Assembly: GCA_019359375.1 (NCBI GenBank) | Contig: JAHHHL010000001.1 | Location: 1 to 64,000, forward strand | DNA: 64,000 bases | Source: Lyngbya sp. HA4199-MV5 | Lineage (GTDB): Bacteria; Cyanobacteriota; Cyanobacteriia; Leptolyngbyales; Leptolyngbyaceae | Reading direction: 5' to 3' | Part shown: positions 25,347 through 34,619 of the stretch, one piece after another | Numbering within the stretch: position 1 is the first letter of the stretch | Layout: each line of letters opens with the position of its first letter | Made by a program: the position numbers and the translations under genes | The notes under the pieces: generated by a model | What the model was told of the DNA's origin: nothing | Databases searched by the model: none | The model's input: the letters and a program-made list of their open reading frames with translations, nothing else

Positions 25347-26462
25347 CTATTTAGGACTCTTATTGATAATGCCTCGCGTCAGCACCCGTGTTTGCAACGG
25401 AAACGCCTGACTTTCAATGGCTCCACTGGGCAGGTCAGTCCTCAATGGGAACCCTGGTCGCCCCTGCACATTGCCAGCCAGGAATAGCTGCACTTCCTGG
25501 TTCACACCCTGTTCTGTATCGACTGCGCCGTAGGTTTTCCCGCGAATGCACGCATAGAAGCTCCGAATGTTGGGGTTAGGGTTGAAAGGGGTAATATTGC
25601 TGTTTGCCGCACAAACAGGGGTAACAGCCAACAGCCCATCATCCACATAATCGACCAACACTGCCGAGTTTGAACCCAACGTACCATCGCCTGGACGACC
25701 GCCTGCGCTGGTTTGAGCATTTGCCACAACCGTACCGCCACCGGCATCAGTCGTTAATTGAAACGGCCACTGCTGGAAGCTAGAGTTGGGCGATGACAAC
25801 GGATCGACATAACCTGTGTTGGTTTGTGTTCCGCTGGTTGCACTGCTTGCAAACTGAGCTAACTGGTACCGCACTAACCGCGCTCTACCCGGCCAGATAT
25901 CGCTAGTGCTGGTGTCGTTAAAGAGGGTATACACCACCAGAGTATAGGTTCTGCCAGAGAGACAGGGCACACCTTGCACGGCGGCTGGCAAGGTGGCATC
26001 ATCCAAAGCACCCGAATTATTTGAACAGGCAGCAAGCAACCCTTGAGGCAGCGGATCGGCACGCCAAAAGGCAAGGACAGGGATTGGTGTATAAGCCGTA
26101 CTCGCGGTGCTCAGCCCAGGTGGAATGTAACTCAATAACCCAGGACACTCAGTCGTGTAGTTAGCAGCGGTAATCGTTGCCGTACCCTGAAGACACCTAC
26201 CGTCATACACGAAGACCGCTTCCCTCAGCTCTTGGCTGATGTAGTTCATAGCAGCCTGCATGTCTCGCTGGGTTTCACTGCGAGCCGAATCACGCTGGTT
26301 CACGTCCACCAACTGCACCACCAGCGCCAGCAGCGTCACCGTAATGATACCGCCGATGAACATTGCGACGAGCAGCTCAATCAGGGTAAAGCCAGCCTGT
26401 TGCCGCTTTCTGTAGGCAGCCCAGAACCGTTTCAAACGTGCGATAACGTGTGGTCTAGCCAT
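25347..26462 (-). CDS. hpsC: hormogonium polysaccharide secretion pseudopilin HpsC
   Basis: A 371-residue pseudopilin. The N-terminus has a basic leader and the prepilin motif QAGFTLIELLVAMFIGGIIT, with Glu at +5. The mature part has the ELREAVFVYDGRCL segment and a long disulfide-capable C-terminal domain with several Cys (CLQG, ECPG, ACSNN, PCLSG). Known HpsC proteins are needed in Nostoc for polysaccharide export in motile filaments. ATG 26462 is chosen (GGTGA about six bases upstream), though GTG 26471 is possible. It sits tightly between hpsB and the GspH-type gene, so co-transcription is likely. Confidence 0.85.
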   Translation of the reverse strand: MARPHVIARLKRFWAAYRKRQQAGFTLIELLVAMFIGGIITVTLLALVVQLVDVNQRDSARSETQRDMQAAMNYISQELREAVFVYDGRCLQGTATITAANYTTECPGLLSYIPPGLSTASTAYTPIPVLAFWRADPLPQGLLAACSNNSGALDDATLPAAVQGVPCLSGRTYTLVVYTLFNDTSTSDIWPGRARLVRYQLAQFASSATSGTQTNTGYVDPLSSPNSSFQQWPFQLTTDAGGGTVVANAQTSAGGRPGDGTLGSNSAVLVDYVDDGLLAVTPVCAANSNITPFNPNPNIRSFYACIRGKTYGAVDTEQGVNQEVQLFLAGNVQGRPGFPLRTDLPSGAIESQAFPLQTRVLTRGIINKSPK

Positions 26463-26498
26463 GATATTCACCGTTTAGCAGAGGATGGAGCCTGAACA

Positions 26499-27335
26499 TT
26501 AATACGGGCAGTTAGCAGTGGTGTTGCCACCGTTCTGGATACAAAGCTGACCAAGCGATCGGCTGGAATCGTTACGAGCCATCTTAGAGTAGAGAACTGC
26601 CATCGGTCGCCGCTTACCGCCCGCAATATCCAGCGGTCCCGTTCCCATCCGCAGTGATGCCTTCGTGGTATCAAGCGGTAGAAATGGCTGTGGTGGTGGA
26701 TAGTAGGCATAGACCCGGACTCCCATCTCAAACGAGAACGGCACGCTAGTGGCTGTAAGGGCAGGGGGCGTGGGAGCATACCCAGGTGTCCGAAAGACTT
26801 GCATCACATACTCTGGTTTACAATCACCATCTACATCAACCCGAATGAGGTCAGTTACTGCAACCGGAGTCGCACCAGGATAGTTACCGCAAGGTGCCCC
26901 AGTTGGTGTCCCGTCGACAGTACCGGAGGAGTAGAGCAAGCCACCCGTTGGGCTACCCGTCGCTGCGCCAAAGGAGCTGATGTTGTTCGTGCCGTTGATC
27001 GTTCCGGTGGTTCCTGGCAGATCATTCACTACGTAGGAACCTCGTTCGACCAGGAGGCGCACCCGATCGACCTCCCCCTGCGCCACCTGGTTTGCTTTCT
27101 CAACCTTGCGCGACTGAATCCGACTGGCGGTAGCAAGCATAATCGGCGGCGTGATGGCAACCACTGTTAACGCAATGATGACGATCGCCACCAAACATTC
27201 GATAATGGTCAGCCCTTGCTCTGATGGTGTTGATCGACGACCTTGTAGGCAGCGACGGCTAGCGAGACCTAACGCGATCGCAGGGCGCAAAGCTTGCCTG
27301 CTAATCCCACTTGAATGGGTTGAACGAACGTGCAT
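26499..27335 (-). CDS. hpsB: hormogonium polysaccharide secretion pseudopilin HpsB
   Basis: A 278-residue pseudopilin. After a long basic leader (~40 residues) comes a prepilin motif, EQGLTIIECLVAIVIIALTV, with Gly at the cleavage site, Glu at +5 and a 20-residue hydrophobic helix, followed by RVEKANQ-type helix residues. The soluble domain contains paired Cys (APCG, DCKPEY). It matches HpsB of the hormogonium polysaccharide system by sequence and order (33 bases after hpsA). ATG 27335 has a GGAG site nine bases upstream. The product is expected to be an inner-membrane or periplasmic pseudopilus subunit. Confidence 0.85.
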   Translation of the reverse strand: MHVRSTHSSGISRQALRPAIALGLASRRCLQGRRSTPSEQGLTIIECLVAIVIIALTVVAITPPIMLATASRIQSRKVEKANQVAQGEVDRVRLLVERGSYVVNDLPGTTGTINGTNNISSFGAATGSPTGGLLYSSGTVDGTPTGAPCGNYPGATPVAVTDLIRVDVDGDCKPEYVMQVFRTPGYAPTPPALTATSVPFSFEMGVRVYAYYPPPQPFLPLDTTKASLRMGTGPLDIAGGKRRPMAVLYSKMARNDSSRSLGQLCIQNGGNTTANCPY

Positions 27336-27368
27336 GTCAGGATGCTCCAGAACGGGTAGACGGCAGGA

Positions 27369-30300
27369 TTAAGATGGGCACTTAGCATCAGGGAACAGCG
27401 AGTTCGGCAGGGCGATACACAGGTTCCGAATGTACGGATCGTTAGCAGCAGGTTCTTGATAGAACTCGTTGCGATCTTTCGTTGCCGTCACAAAGCGTGC
27501 CGCTGCTGGTCCTGCAGGAGACTTCTGCAACGCGACATCATACCCCCAGAGACGAGCAGGCGGGCTGTAGTACGAAATCCGCTCATTGCCTGCGGTTGGC
27601 GTACCACCGGGTTCCCAGACCTGTTGATCAAACGGACCTGTAGCATAATTGCTGAAGCTGAGCTGCAAGAAAGAGCCAGCAAACCAGAGACGATCCCAGT
27701 TTTCCAGGAAGCGCGGGAAGTTGTGCAGCCCCCCGTAAGACTGACCGTTACGAGAGGGGATCAAGCCGCTGACCACAATGGTGTTGACGCGGGTGTTCTC
27801 CGCCGCCTGTCGAGTCCGATCTGTACTCGCAATATTGTAGTAAGCACCATTCACAGGAGCGCTGATATAAGGAATGGGCATCAGCGGCTTGCCACTCAAG
27901 GGGGACGAGCCAGCCGTAACAGCAGGCAAGATCAGAATGTTTGGAGTCCGTGCCGTGGTTTGCACTTGAAGCGGTAGCCCCTCTCCATTCCGCGATACTT
28001 TGATCGGCGTGAAGATGTCGTAGGGGTTTTCCCGTAGCCAGCCCCAGTTACCGCCCGTATTACCTGGAAGGTCAACGCTCGGACGATTTTGGTTGAGGAA
28101 GCTGGTAATACCACCGTTTGTACAACCTCGTCCATAGAGGGGGCTGGTATTTACGGTGGTCGTGGTGTAGACGCTGGCACCCCCACTGTTACCCGTACTC
28201 GCTCGATAGGGAAAGTAGCCCGTCGGGAAGTTAAACCCGGAATCGGTTCTCGTGCGTCCTTCGTAGGTTGTGGTGCCCAGGGTTGCACCGCTACTACCCG
28301 TTGTCATGAACGTATCAAGGGCACTGCCATCACAGAAGGTATCGGAGATGATGGAAATTGCATCTGCCAGCAGTTCAGACGGTCGCCAGCGATCGCCATC
28401 GCGATCGGCAAAGTTATCTTCGCGGGACTGCCGACTGTAAAAATCGGTTTCGTTGTAGTTTCCGTTTGGCAGTTGCTCCTTGAACTCTTCTAACCGAGGT
28501 GCAGTACCGTCATCTTCGCCGCCTGACTGATGGAGATTAAAGTTCCCCATAATGTAAAGCGGGTTGTCGGTAAAGAAGGAGAGTCCACGAATGTTGTCTT
28601 GAGCAGGCACGCCCGTATCGGAGTGGCGTTTAAGCTGAGAGCCGTTGCGGAGACGGAAGCCATAGGGGCGACGATCGGGATCAGGCACCCCGTCCACCTG
28701 CTTGACCGAAACGGATGCAGCGGCAACAGCAGGGTCAACTGGCGCAGTGGGGTTGGTAGCATTGGTGGAGGTACCAGAAGCAGGACGGTTGATCGCATCT
28801 TCGCGCACCGCGTCTTCACGGAAGGCGTAGACAATGCCACTGATTGGCAACCAGACCTCATTGGAAGCACCACCCGACAACGTTGCAGTGGCGCTAACTT
28901 TGGTGCGGCGCAACATACCCAGATCAATGTCTGTCACTCTTGCGGGTAGCCATTCTCGCCCGTTGAACAGTGCCCGATCGAGGAACGGAATCACCGCCGT
29001 TATCCCGGTCACTGCGGTCCCATTGGGTGCCGTAATCCGGTTGGGTGGCGTATTTTGCACGGGCGGGTTGGCTGGCAAAGTTGTAATGGGCAACTGCCAG
29101 GTATTATTGCCTGTGATGGAGAAGGGGTTAGTAAAGCCTGTGGACGGAAGTTTGCGAGGTTTGAGTGCCAGTCTTGCCACAGACAAGTCAGCCAGAGGGT
29201 TACCAAACGTCTTGTACTGATACGTCAGTTGTTTGGTTGGATCCTTCAGATCCTTGAAACTAATCGATTGATCTCCAGTAGTGATGTCGTTGATGTCTTT
29301 CACGACATAACCGGAGTCTTGTCCACGAGCGATGATCGCTGGCGTGAGAGTATCGACAGGCTTGTAGGTGACTGATGCGTTTGCCGTATTGATGTATGGG
29401 TCAGTAATGTAAGGTTCTGCCCAGGGCTGTAATGCAGCCGGGAGGGTATTGCTGGCAGTGGCAGCAGGGGGGGCAGCAGGATAGGCAACTAGCGGATAGG
29501 TAAGTTGCCCTGTTGGCTGGCGATGATCGACATCATCCTCCCAGTTTGCAGCAGTCACGCCCCTACTATCCTTGCTATTAGCGGTGCCAACGCCATCCGG
29601 GGCGACGGCGGATGGCGGCGTAGTTGGTGTAATGCCACCTGTATCTTCAACCGCACCCAGATGACTGTGCTCCACCTCTGGGAAGAGATAGTACAACGAG
29701 GGCCATTTCGGTGCGACTGCGGCAGCTAAATACGGATAGCCGTTGTCATTGAGAATGGTTCCAGAAGGGGTAGCCGTATAGGGGAAGGCTGGGTCGTTGA
29801 GCCTTGTCTGTGCGCCCGCAGCCTTAGTGGCAAACGCCGAGGTTAGGCTGACGCTAAGCGACGACTCGCGTGGTGTGTCCTGGGAATAGATAGAGGTTGG
29901 ACCCGTACCGCCGATCTTGGGAATGAAGCTCAGTAGCGCACCTGGCGAATTCGGAGTGACAAAAGTTCCAGCCGTATTCCCTGCTTCAAGACCATTGCGC
30001 GCTGGGAAGCTGACATCTCCAGGGTAGTCGCGCACAGCACCCGGGGGAATCACGGTGCCACAGAGTCTGGATAGTGCCAGCCGCGAAATCGAAACGGTTG
30101 GATCGGCTTCAAAAAAGGATGGCGCGCCTGGAGTGGCATTTACAGGCTGAGCAAGCGCTTTGACACCTTGAGCGCCCGTTTGCTTCCCGATCGTGTCATT
30201 AATAGCAAACACATTTGGATCGCACGCCGATGACCACAGGTTCGTCTTGCCCTGGATTTGGGCGACATAGGGGTTGTAGTTCCAGGTGTTGGCAGCGGGG

Positions 30301-33300
30301 GACGGGCGGAACCCAAAGGTACGATCGCGCCGTAGCTGAAAATAGGTAAAGATCAGTTCAGCAAGGCGATAGCGAGGATCGTTGTTTGAGTTGATGCTGG
30401 GGTTAGAAGCCGCGATATATTCTCGCAGCTTACCGAGGTATGCTTCTGCGGGCACACGATCGTAGTCGCGCGCATCGTAGCCTGCGGCATTGAAGGTGCC
30501 GTTCGGGTCGTAGTTATAGGTTCCCAGGCGACCCCTCGGCAGGACTTCAAAGTTGTTTGAAGATTCATTGACCGACCCGTCCATCAGTTTATACAGGTCG
30601 CCAACCAGCGTGGTCATAATGGGCGACCCCTGACCAGGACGAACAATATCGTTTTTGAAGTTGGTGGGGTCAAACCGCTGCACGCGATCGACGTTGTATG
30701 CCAACATGCCAAGCGTACAAGAGGCGGTGTGGAGATAGGTTTTGTCCGCGATGCTGAGACCGTCGTAACCCACCGCGTTCAATCGTACCAAGGTGCGTCG
30801 CAGGTTCGAGAAGTTCCCCCACATGGAGAACTCAGGGTCGGGATGAATCTGCCCTGCCTCCTGAGTGGGCGGAAAAGCTCCTGTCTGGGTATCGCTAATG
30901 TGATCACCTGCAAACTGTGCCAGGTTTTGCAGCGCAATGCGAAGGGGGCTATTAGCGTTCCCAATATCGGCTATGAAGGTTGCTTTGTCGCCGCCAGGGG
31001 CATCAAACTCCCACCCATCTGTACCACGACCGTTGAAGAAATCAGTCAGGAGCGCAGTGTCGGTCGTGCTTGGGGCAGGATTATTTGCAGGATTAGCCGC
31101 TGCTGTACTATCGACAAAGACTGAGGGCACAAAGTTGAGCGATTGCTGAAGTGTCAGTGGAGAGCCAGGATGCACCACACTTGCCATACACGCAACGGGG
31201 TAATCTTTGCCTGCTACGTTTTCGGCTGTATCAAAGTGATAGACCGCCGTACTCTGCACCGCTGACAGGTTGTCGCGCAACGCTCGACGTTGACGTGCTT
31301 CGTGAGTAATGGTAGCTGAGTGAGGCGGATAGAGCGGATCGCCTTCATCGTCGCTAATGTCTGGGTCGATCGCATTAGGGTCTGTTGAGCTAACAAACGC
31401 GTTGGACGCATTGCGGGCGCGCAACTGGCGATAGTCGTTGTCGCCGATCGTGTAAGCCGTGTTGGTGCCTGCGGGCAGAGTTGGCGCAGGTGCAGCCGTT
31501 TGCAGGTAGGTCTGTTCCTCTGCGTCGTTCGTTACGCGAGTCGGTCGATCTTGTGGCGTAACCCAGCCAAACGGATTACCCAACTCTAGCCGCTGCCCTA
31601 CGAGGATACGTAACCCCTGGAAGCGGGCACGTCGTTCCCAGTAACCATCCAGACCCAGGTTGGGCGTGTCACCAGGTTTCGCGTTCGGATCGTTCTGCGC
31701 GGTTAGAGCCGGGTCAGCATTAATCGGAATCGTCGCAGGTGTCGTCGAAACGTTATCGGTTGCGGCAATCAAGTCACCAATCTTCTTGCTGCTGGGAATC
31801 TGCACCTGATCGCTGTACTTCTGCTTGGGACCATAGCGATCGTCTGCACGATAGGTATCGTCCACATAGGGTGCAGTTTCTGTGCGGTTAAAGATCCGCT
31901 TTTTCAACGTGCTGGTGTCGTAAGCCGTCCGACGAATGCTGCGGTTATTAGTGGCAGCTCTGGAGGTATAGCCGTTGTCTGTTTGAATCTTCAGCGGATC
32001 GATCGAGAGGTCAAAGGGCGTGCTGGCGTTAACCGAGTCAGAGTTCTGATCTAACGTTTGTCTGCTGGCTGCTGCGTTGAAGTTTTGGTTCCAGATGTAA
32101 ACCAGGCTGCTACCGCCGTAGCTGTTGGCACCCACTAACCCGCTGACTACCTGCCCCTGGAAATCTTGCCCGTTGTTTGCGGTAGGGGTGACATCTGTAA
32201 CGGTAATTTCAGAGGAAGACTCGTACCACAGACAGGAGTAAGGAGAGCTAATGAGGTACGCGCTGAAGCTACCGTTGCCAACGATCAGGTTGCCTTCTGT
32301 GTGCATCGCACCATTCCACTGGAATGGTGGACCGGGGAAGATCTCCAGGTCGTTGCGGAACCAGGCTCCCCATTTATTCCCCCGGTTTAATACCCGGTCT
32401 TGCTGAAACTCCAGCGTGGCGAAGTTGGTCGCGCCACCTTGTGCTGCGCTATCCGGCAATACGAATGCATCCACCTGAAAGTTGCGGCGGAGGGTCGCGG
32501 TATTACTGGTGTCTTGATACCAGCCACTTTCCACGCTAGACCCACCACTAGACGCACCCCGACACCCTGCGGCACTGGGGGAGTTGCTCAGTGGTCCTGT
32601 GCGGGCGTATGGAACGGGCGATCGCGGGTCGGCACCTGCAATCCCTCTTGCTTTGTCAGAATCATTCAGGGCAACCAATCGCTGCCAACCCTGAGTCACA
32701 TTAGTTCCTGTACCTGAGTTAGCAGGAATCGTCAGGGCGATCGAGTAGACGATCGTGGCATCCTGAGTACCATCGCCATCGGTATCTGCTCGAAAGCTCC
32801 AGGCATTGTCGGGTGTACCATCCCCATTGCTGTCGAGCCGTCCCGTCGTCGCCTCATCGGGCAGCGTATAGGGGTCTCTACCACCGAGCAGCAGTTGTCC
32901 TGCCTTTTGCCCGTTGATGGTGGTAGTGCCATCGTTGAGCAGCATTGATGCCAGAAAGTCTGATGACGGTACGCCACCAGGGAAGCGATTATCTTTCGTG
33001 GAATCGAAGAGAAACTCGATTTTGGCGCGGGCACGATCGATCGCAGGAGTCGCCGCGTTGTAGATGACACGGTTCTGCGTTTCAGCGATCGTGCGCGTGC
33101 TGGTGTTGAAGGCGCGATAGCTCAGGGCACCTGCTGTCAAAGACACCACCAGAATCAGCAGCACAGTCGTTGGCAAGACAAAACCCGCTGCGGGTCGCGT
33201 TCTGCGATTGGCGATCAGGGCAGCTCGCAATAGCCATGCAACGAGTGCGCGACTCATAGTTCGAGAGAGACGGGCAATTTGCCTGAAAAGAGTTTGGACA

Positions 33301-33326
33301 GCCCTGGCTAATTTACGGTCTGACAT
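27369..33326 (-). CDS. hpsA: hormogonium polysaccharide biosynthesis protein HpsA
   Basis: A giant 1985-residue protein. The N-terminus carries basic residues and then AAGFVLPTTVLLILVVSLTA, which looks like a prepilin/PilX-type signal, so the long remainder would be exported. The body is rich in Thr, Asn, Asp, Pro and Gly with calcium-binding-like acid repeats (DSNGDGTPDN, DTDGDGTQDA near residue 160-180) and few Cys. This matches HpsA, the surface-associated protein encoded first in the Nostoc hps cluster and needed for slime and filament motility. ATG 33326 has AGGAAG upstream. It heads the hpsA-hpsB-hpsC-pseudopilin operon; the hps glycosyltransferases are not adjacent. Confidence 0.9.
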   Translation of the reverse strand: MSDRKLARAVQTLFRQIARLSRTMSRALVAWLLRAALIANRRTRPAAGFVLPTTVLLILVVSLTAGALSYRAFNTSTRTIAETQNRVIYNAATPAIDRARAKIEFLFDSTKDNRFPGGVPSSDFLASMLLNDGTTTINGQKAGQLLLGGRDPYTLPDEATTGRLDSNGDGTPDNAWSFRADTDGDGTQDATIVYSIALTIPANSGTGTNVTQGWQRLVALNDSDKARGIAGADPRSPVPYARTGPLSNSPSAAGCRGASSGGSSVESGWYQDTSNTATLRRNFQVDAFVLPDSAAQGGATNFATLEFQQDRVLNRGNKWGAWFRNDLEIFPGPPFQWNGAMHTEGNLIVGNGSFSAYLISSPYSCLWYESSSEITVTDVTPTANNGQDFQGQVVSGLVGANSYGGSSLVYIWNQNFNAAASRQTLDQNSDSVNASTPFDLSIDPLKIQTDNGYTSRAATNNRSIRRTAYDTSTLKKRIFNRTETAPYVDDTYRADDRYGPKQKYSDQVQIPSSKKIGDLIAATDNVSTTPATIPINADPALTAQNDPNAKPGDTPNLGLDGYWERRARFQGLRILVGQRLELGNPFGWVTPQDRPTRVTNDAEEQTYLQTAAPAPTLPAGTNTAYTIGDNDYRQLRARNASNAFVSSTDPNAIDPDISDDEGDPLYPPHSATITHEARQRRALRDNLSAVQSTAVYHFDTAENVAGKDYPVACMASVVHPGSPLTLQQSLNFVPSVFVDSTAAANPANNPAPSTTDTALLTDFFNGRGTDGWEFDAPGGDKATFIADIGNANSPLRIALQNLAQFAGDHISDTQTGAFPPTQEAGQIHPDPEFSMWGNFSNLRRTLVRLNAVGYDGLSIADKTYLHTASCTLGMLAYNVDRVQRFDPTNFKNDIVRPGQGSPIMTTLVGDLYKLMDGSVNESSNNFEVLPRGRLGTYNYDPNGTFNAAGYDARDYDRVPAEAYLGKLREYIAASNPSINSNNDPRYRLAELIFTYFQLRRDRTFGFRPSPAANTWNYNPYVAQIQGKTNLWSSACDPNVFAINDTIGKQTGAQGVKALAQPVNATPGAPSFFEADPTVSISRLALSRLCGTVIPPGAVRDYPGDVSFPARNGLEAGNTAGTFVTPNSPGALLSFIPKIGGTGPTSIYSQDTPRESSLSVSLTSAFATKAAGAQTRLNDPAFPYTATPSGTILNDNGYPYLAAAVAPKWPSLYYLFPEVEHSHLGAVEDTGGITPTTPPSAVAPDGVGTANSKDSRGVTAANWEDDVDHRQPTGQLTYPLVAYPAAPPAATASNTLPAALQPWAEPYITDPYINTANASVTYKPVDTLTPAIIARGQDSGYVVKDINDITTGDQSISFKDLKDPTKQLTYQYKTFGNPLADLSVARLALKPRKLPSTGFTNPFSITGNNTWQLPITTLPANPPVQNTPPNRITAPNGTAVTGITAVIPFLDRALFNGREWLPARVTDIDLGMLRRTKVSATATLSGGASNEVWLPISGIVYAFREDAVREDAINRPASGTSTNATNPTAPVDPAVAAASVSVKQVDGVPDPDRRPYGFRLRNGSQLKRHSDTGVPAQDNIRGLSFFTDNPLYIMGNFNLHQSGGEDDGTAPRLEEFKEQLPNGNYNETDFYSRQSREDNFADRDGDRWRPSELLADAISIISDTFCDGSALDTFMTTGSSGATLGTTTYEGRTRTDSGFNFPTGYFPYRASTGNSGGASVYTTTTVNTSPLYGRGCTNGGITSFLNQNRPSVDLPGNTGGNWGWLRENPYDIFTPIKVSRNGEGLPLQVQTTARTPNILILPAVTAGSSPLSGKPLMPIPYISAPVNGAYYNIASTDRTRQAAENTRVNTIVVSGLIPSRNGQSYGGLHNFPRFLENWDRLWFAGSFLQLSFSNYATGPFDQQVWEPGGTPTAGNERISYYSPPARLWGYDVALQKSPAGPAAARFVTATKDRNEFYQEPAANDPYIRNLCIALPNSLFPDAKCPS

Positions 33327-33831
33327 GATAGCTGCTTCCTGCGACGACGGCGAGAGATTCGTAGACTGACTTCACAACGTAATCAAATGGGCACTACAGA
33401 AGGCAGAGGGAGGAGGCTCTGCAACGGTACAACGCGATAGCTGTGTTCGTTAAACGCTTACTATAAGTTCTGATTGTTCTGATGTAGATGCTCACTGTGC
33501 TAACAGTTCAACAGCCTGTAATCAACCGGGAAGCCACGAGTCCAAACACGACGAAAAGCAGTCACGAATCAGCAAATTAACGGAGAGGTGGAAGGTGAGC
33601 GGTGCCTGAAACCCTTAACTCTGCAAGCTTCCTGTAAGCCACAGTAGAGGATACTGTCTTGCAGAATGTGTTTTGCAGGTTGCCACTTTATGAAAACTTT
33701 ACTGATTCAGGATAGAGAGATGCACCAATAGTACCCGCCTGTTCGCTGGAAGCGATCGTCCACTGCCAACATTTTTAGCATCTTGTGCTGAACGCCAAAT
33801 TCCTTCTTAAAAATATTTTCTAAAAGCAACA
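33327..33831. other. long leader/promoter region of hpsA, no gene recognised
   Basis: About 500 bases upstream of hpsA carry no gene. The length suggests a complex promoter or a long 5' leader. I cannot assign a sigma-factor box with confidence. Confidence 0.4.
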
Positions 33832-33859
33832 ATCGGGCAACCAAGAAAGGTTACCCGAT
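33832..33859 (-). terminator. hairpin, probable rpmB terminator
   Basis: An 11-base stem (ATCGGGCAACC with GGTTACCCGAT, one mismatch) has a 6-base loop. Read on the minus strand it is followed by TTGTTGCTTTT, a moderate U-rich tail. It lies about 200 bases past the rpmB stop, with a MITE copy between. Confidence 0.55.
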
Positions 33860-33916
33860 GTTCTCATGACGTGTTCTTTATGAACAGCATTCATTGTGAG
33901 TAGCCTGCCAGCAACT

Positions 33917-34046
33917 CTAGGGGCTGTCATCAATTACTCTACACATTGCTTTCAGCAAGGGTTCCAGCCCCTAGCCTGGTGTGTTGGGACGGGCGTGACA
34001 CTGCTGATATTGCAAGGTTTTGGAGCTAATTGATGACACGCCCTAG
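33917..34046 (+). mobile_element. MITE family 1, copy E
   Basis: A 130-bp copy with full CTAG ends: it starts CTAGGGGCTGTCATCAATTA and ends TAATTGATGACACGCCCTAG. It is the best-preserved copy together with copy C. It sits 10 bases downstream of the rpmB stop codon, ahead of the hairpin at 33832-33859. Confidence 0.9.
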
Positions 34047-34056
34047 AAATGGTTCT

Positions 34057-34293
34057 CTAGAAATGATTTAGATTGATGCCTGCTTCTTTGGCAAACACAG
34101 CAAGACTCTTATGCTCAAGGGTTTTGATCGCTTTTGTAGAAAGCCGTAGTTTTACCCAGCGGTTGCCTTCAGCCCACCAAACACGCTTCCACTGCAAGTT
34201 GACTTCTTGCAGCTTTTTGGTGCGACGGTGGGAGTGAGAAACCGCGTAGGCGTTGTTTGCCTTCTTCCCGGTAAGTTGACATTGACGAGCCAT
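34057..34293 (-). CDS. rpmB: 50S ribosomal protein L28
   Basis: A 78-residue protein matching bacterial L28 over its whole length: [20 protein letters not shown], then [20 protein letters not shown] and a C-terminal [19 protein letters not shown]. It is a structural protein of the large ribosomal subunit. It lacks the CxxC zinc pair seen in some L28 proteins, as expected for the zinc-independent form. ATG 34293 has CGGAG six bases upstream. It is monocistronic, with a MITE immediately downstream. Confidence 0.95.
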   Translation of the reverse strand: MARQCQLTGKKANNAYAVSHSHRRTKKLQEVNLQWKRVWWAEGNRWVKLRLSTKAIKTLEHKSLAVFAKEAGINLNHF

Positions 34294-34364
34294 AGCAATC
34301 TCCGAAGGTGTACGCCTGTAAAATTAGTCAGCACTCTATTGTATATGTCTACTTGCCTGGGGGC

Positions 34365-34619
34365 AATGGGTGAGGAGTGAGGGGGGAAGAGTTAAGAGTT
34401 TTGAATTCAGCAGTCAGCAGTCAGCTTTCAGTTTCGAGCCTTCAGTCATGCCGTGCTTATACGCTGGTGCCTATTTCACTGATCACTGACGACTATTAAC
34501 CCCTTTTAGCCTTCATCTTTCTCCCCTCTAACAAACTAACAACCAACAACTTCTTCTGCCTTCCTTACTCCCTACCTTCATCCCTCCTCCCGCTCACCTC
34601 ACTCCTCACCCCTTACCTC
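34365..34619. repeat. low-complexity purine/pyrimidine spacer
   Basis: The spacer between htpG and rpmB holds a GGGTGAGGAGTGAGGGGGGA-type run, a CAGCAGTCAGCAGTCAGC segment and long CTCCC-type pyrimidine runs ending just at the htpG stop. It belongs to the same low-complexity class as 18750-18909, 20207-20387 and 36885-37040. No gene is seen. Confidence 0.6.
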
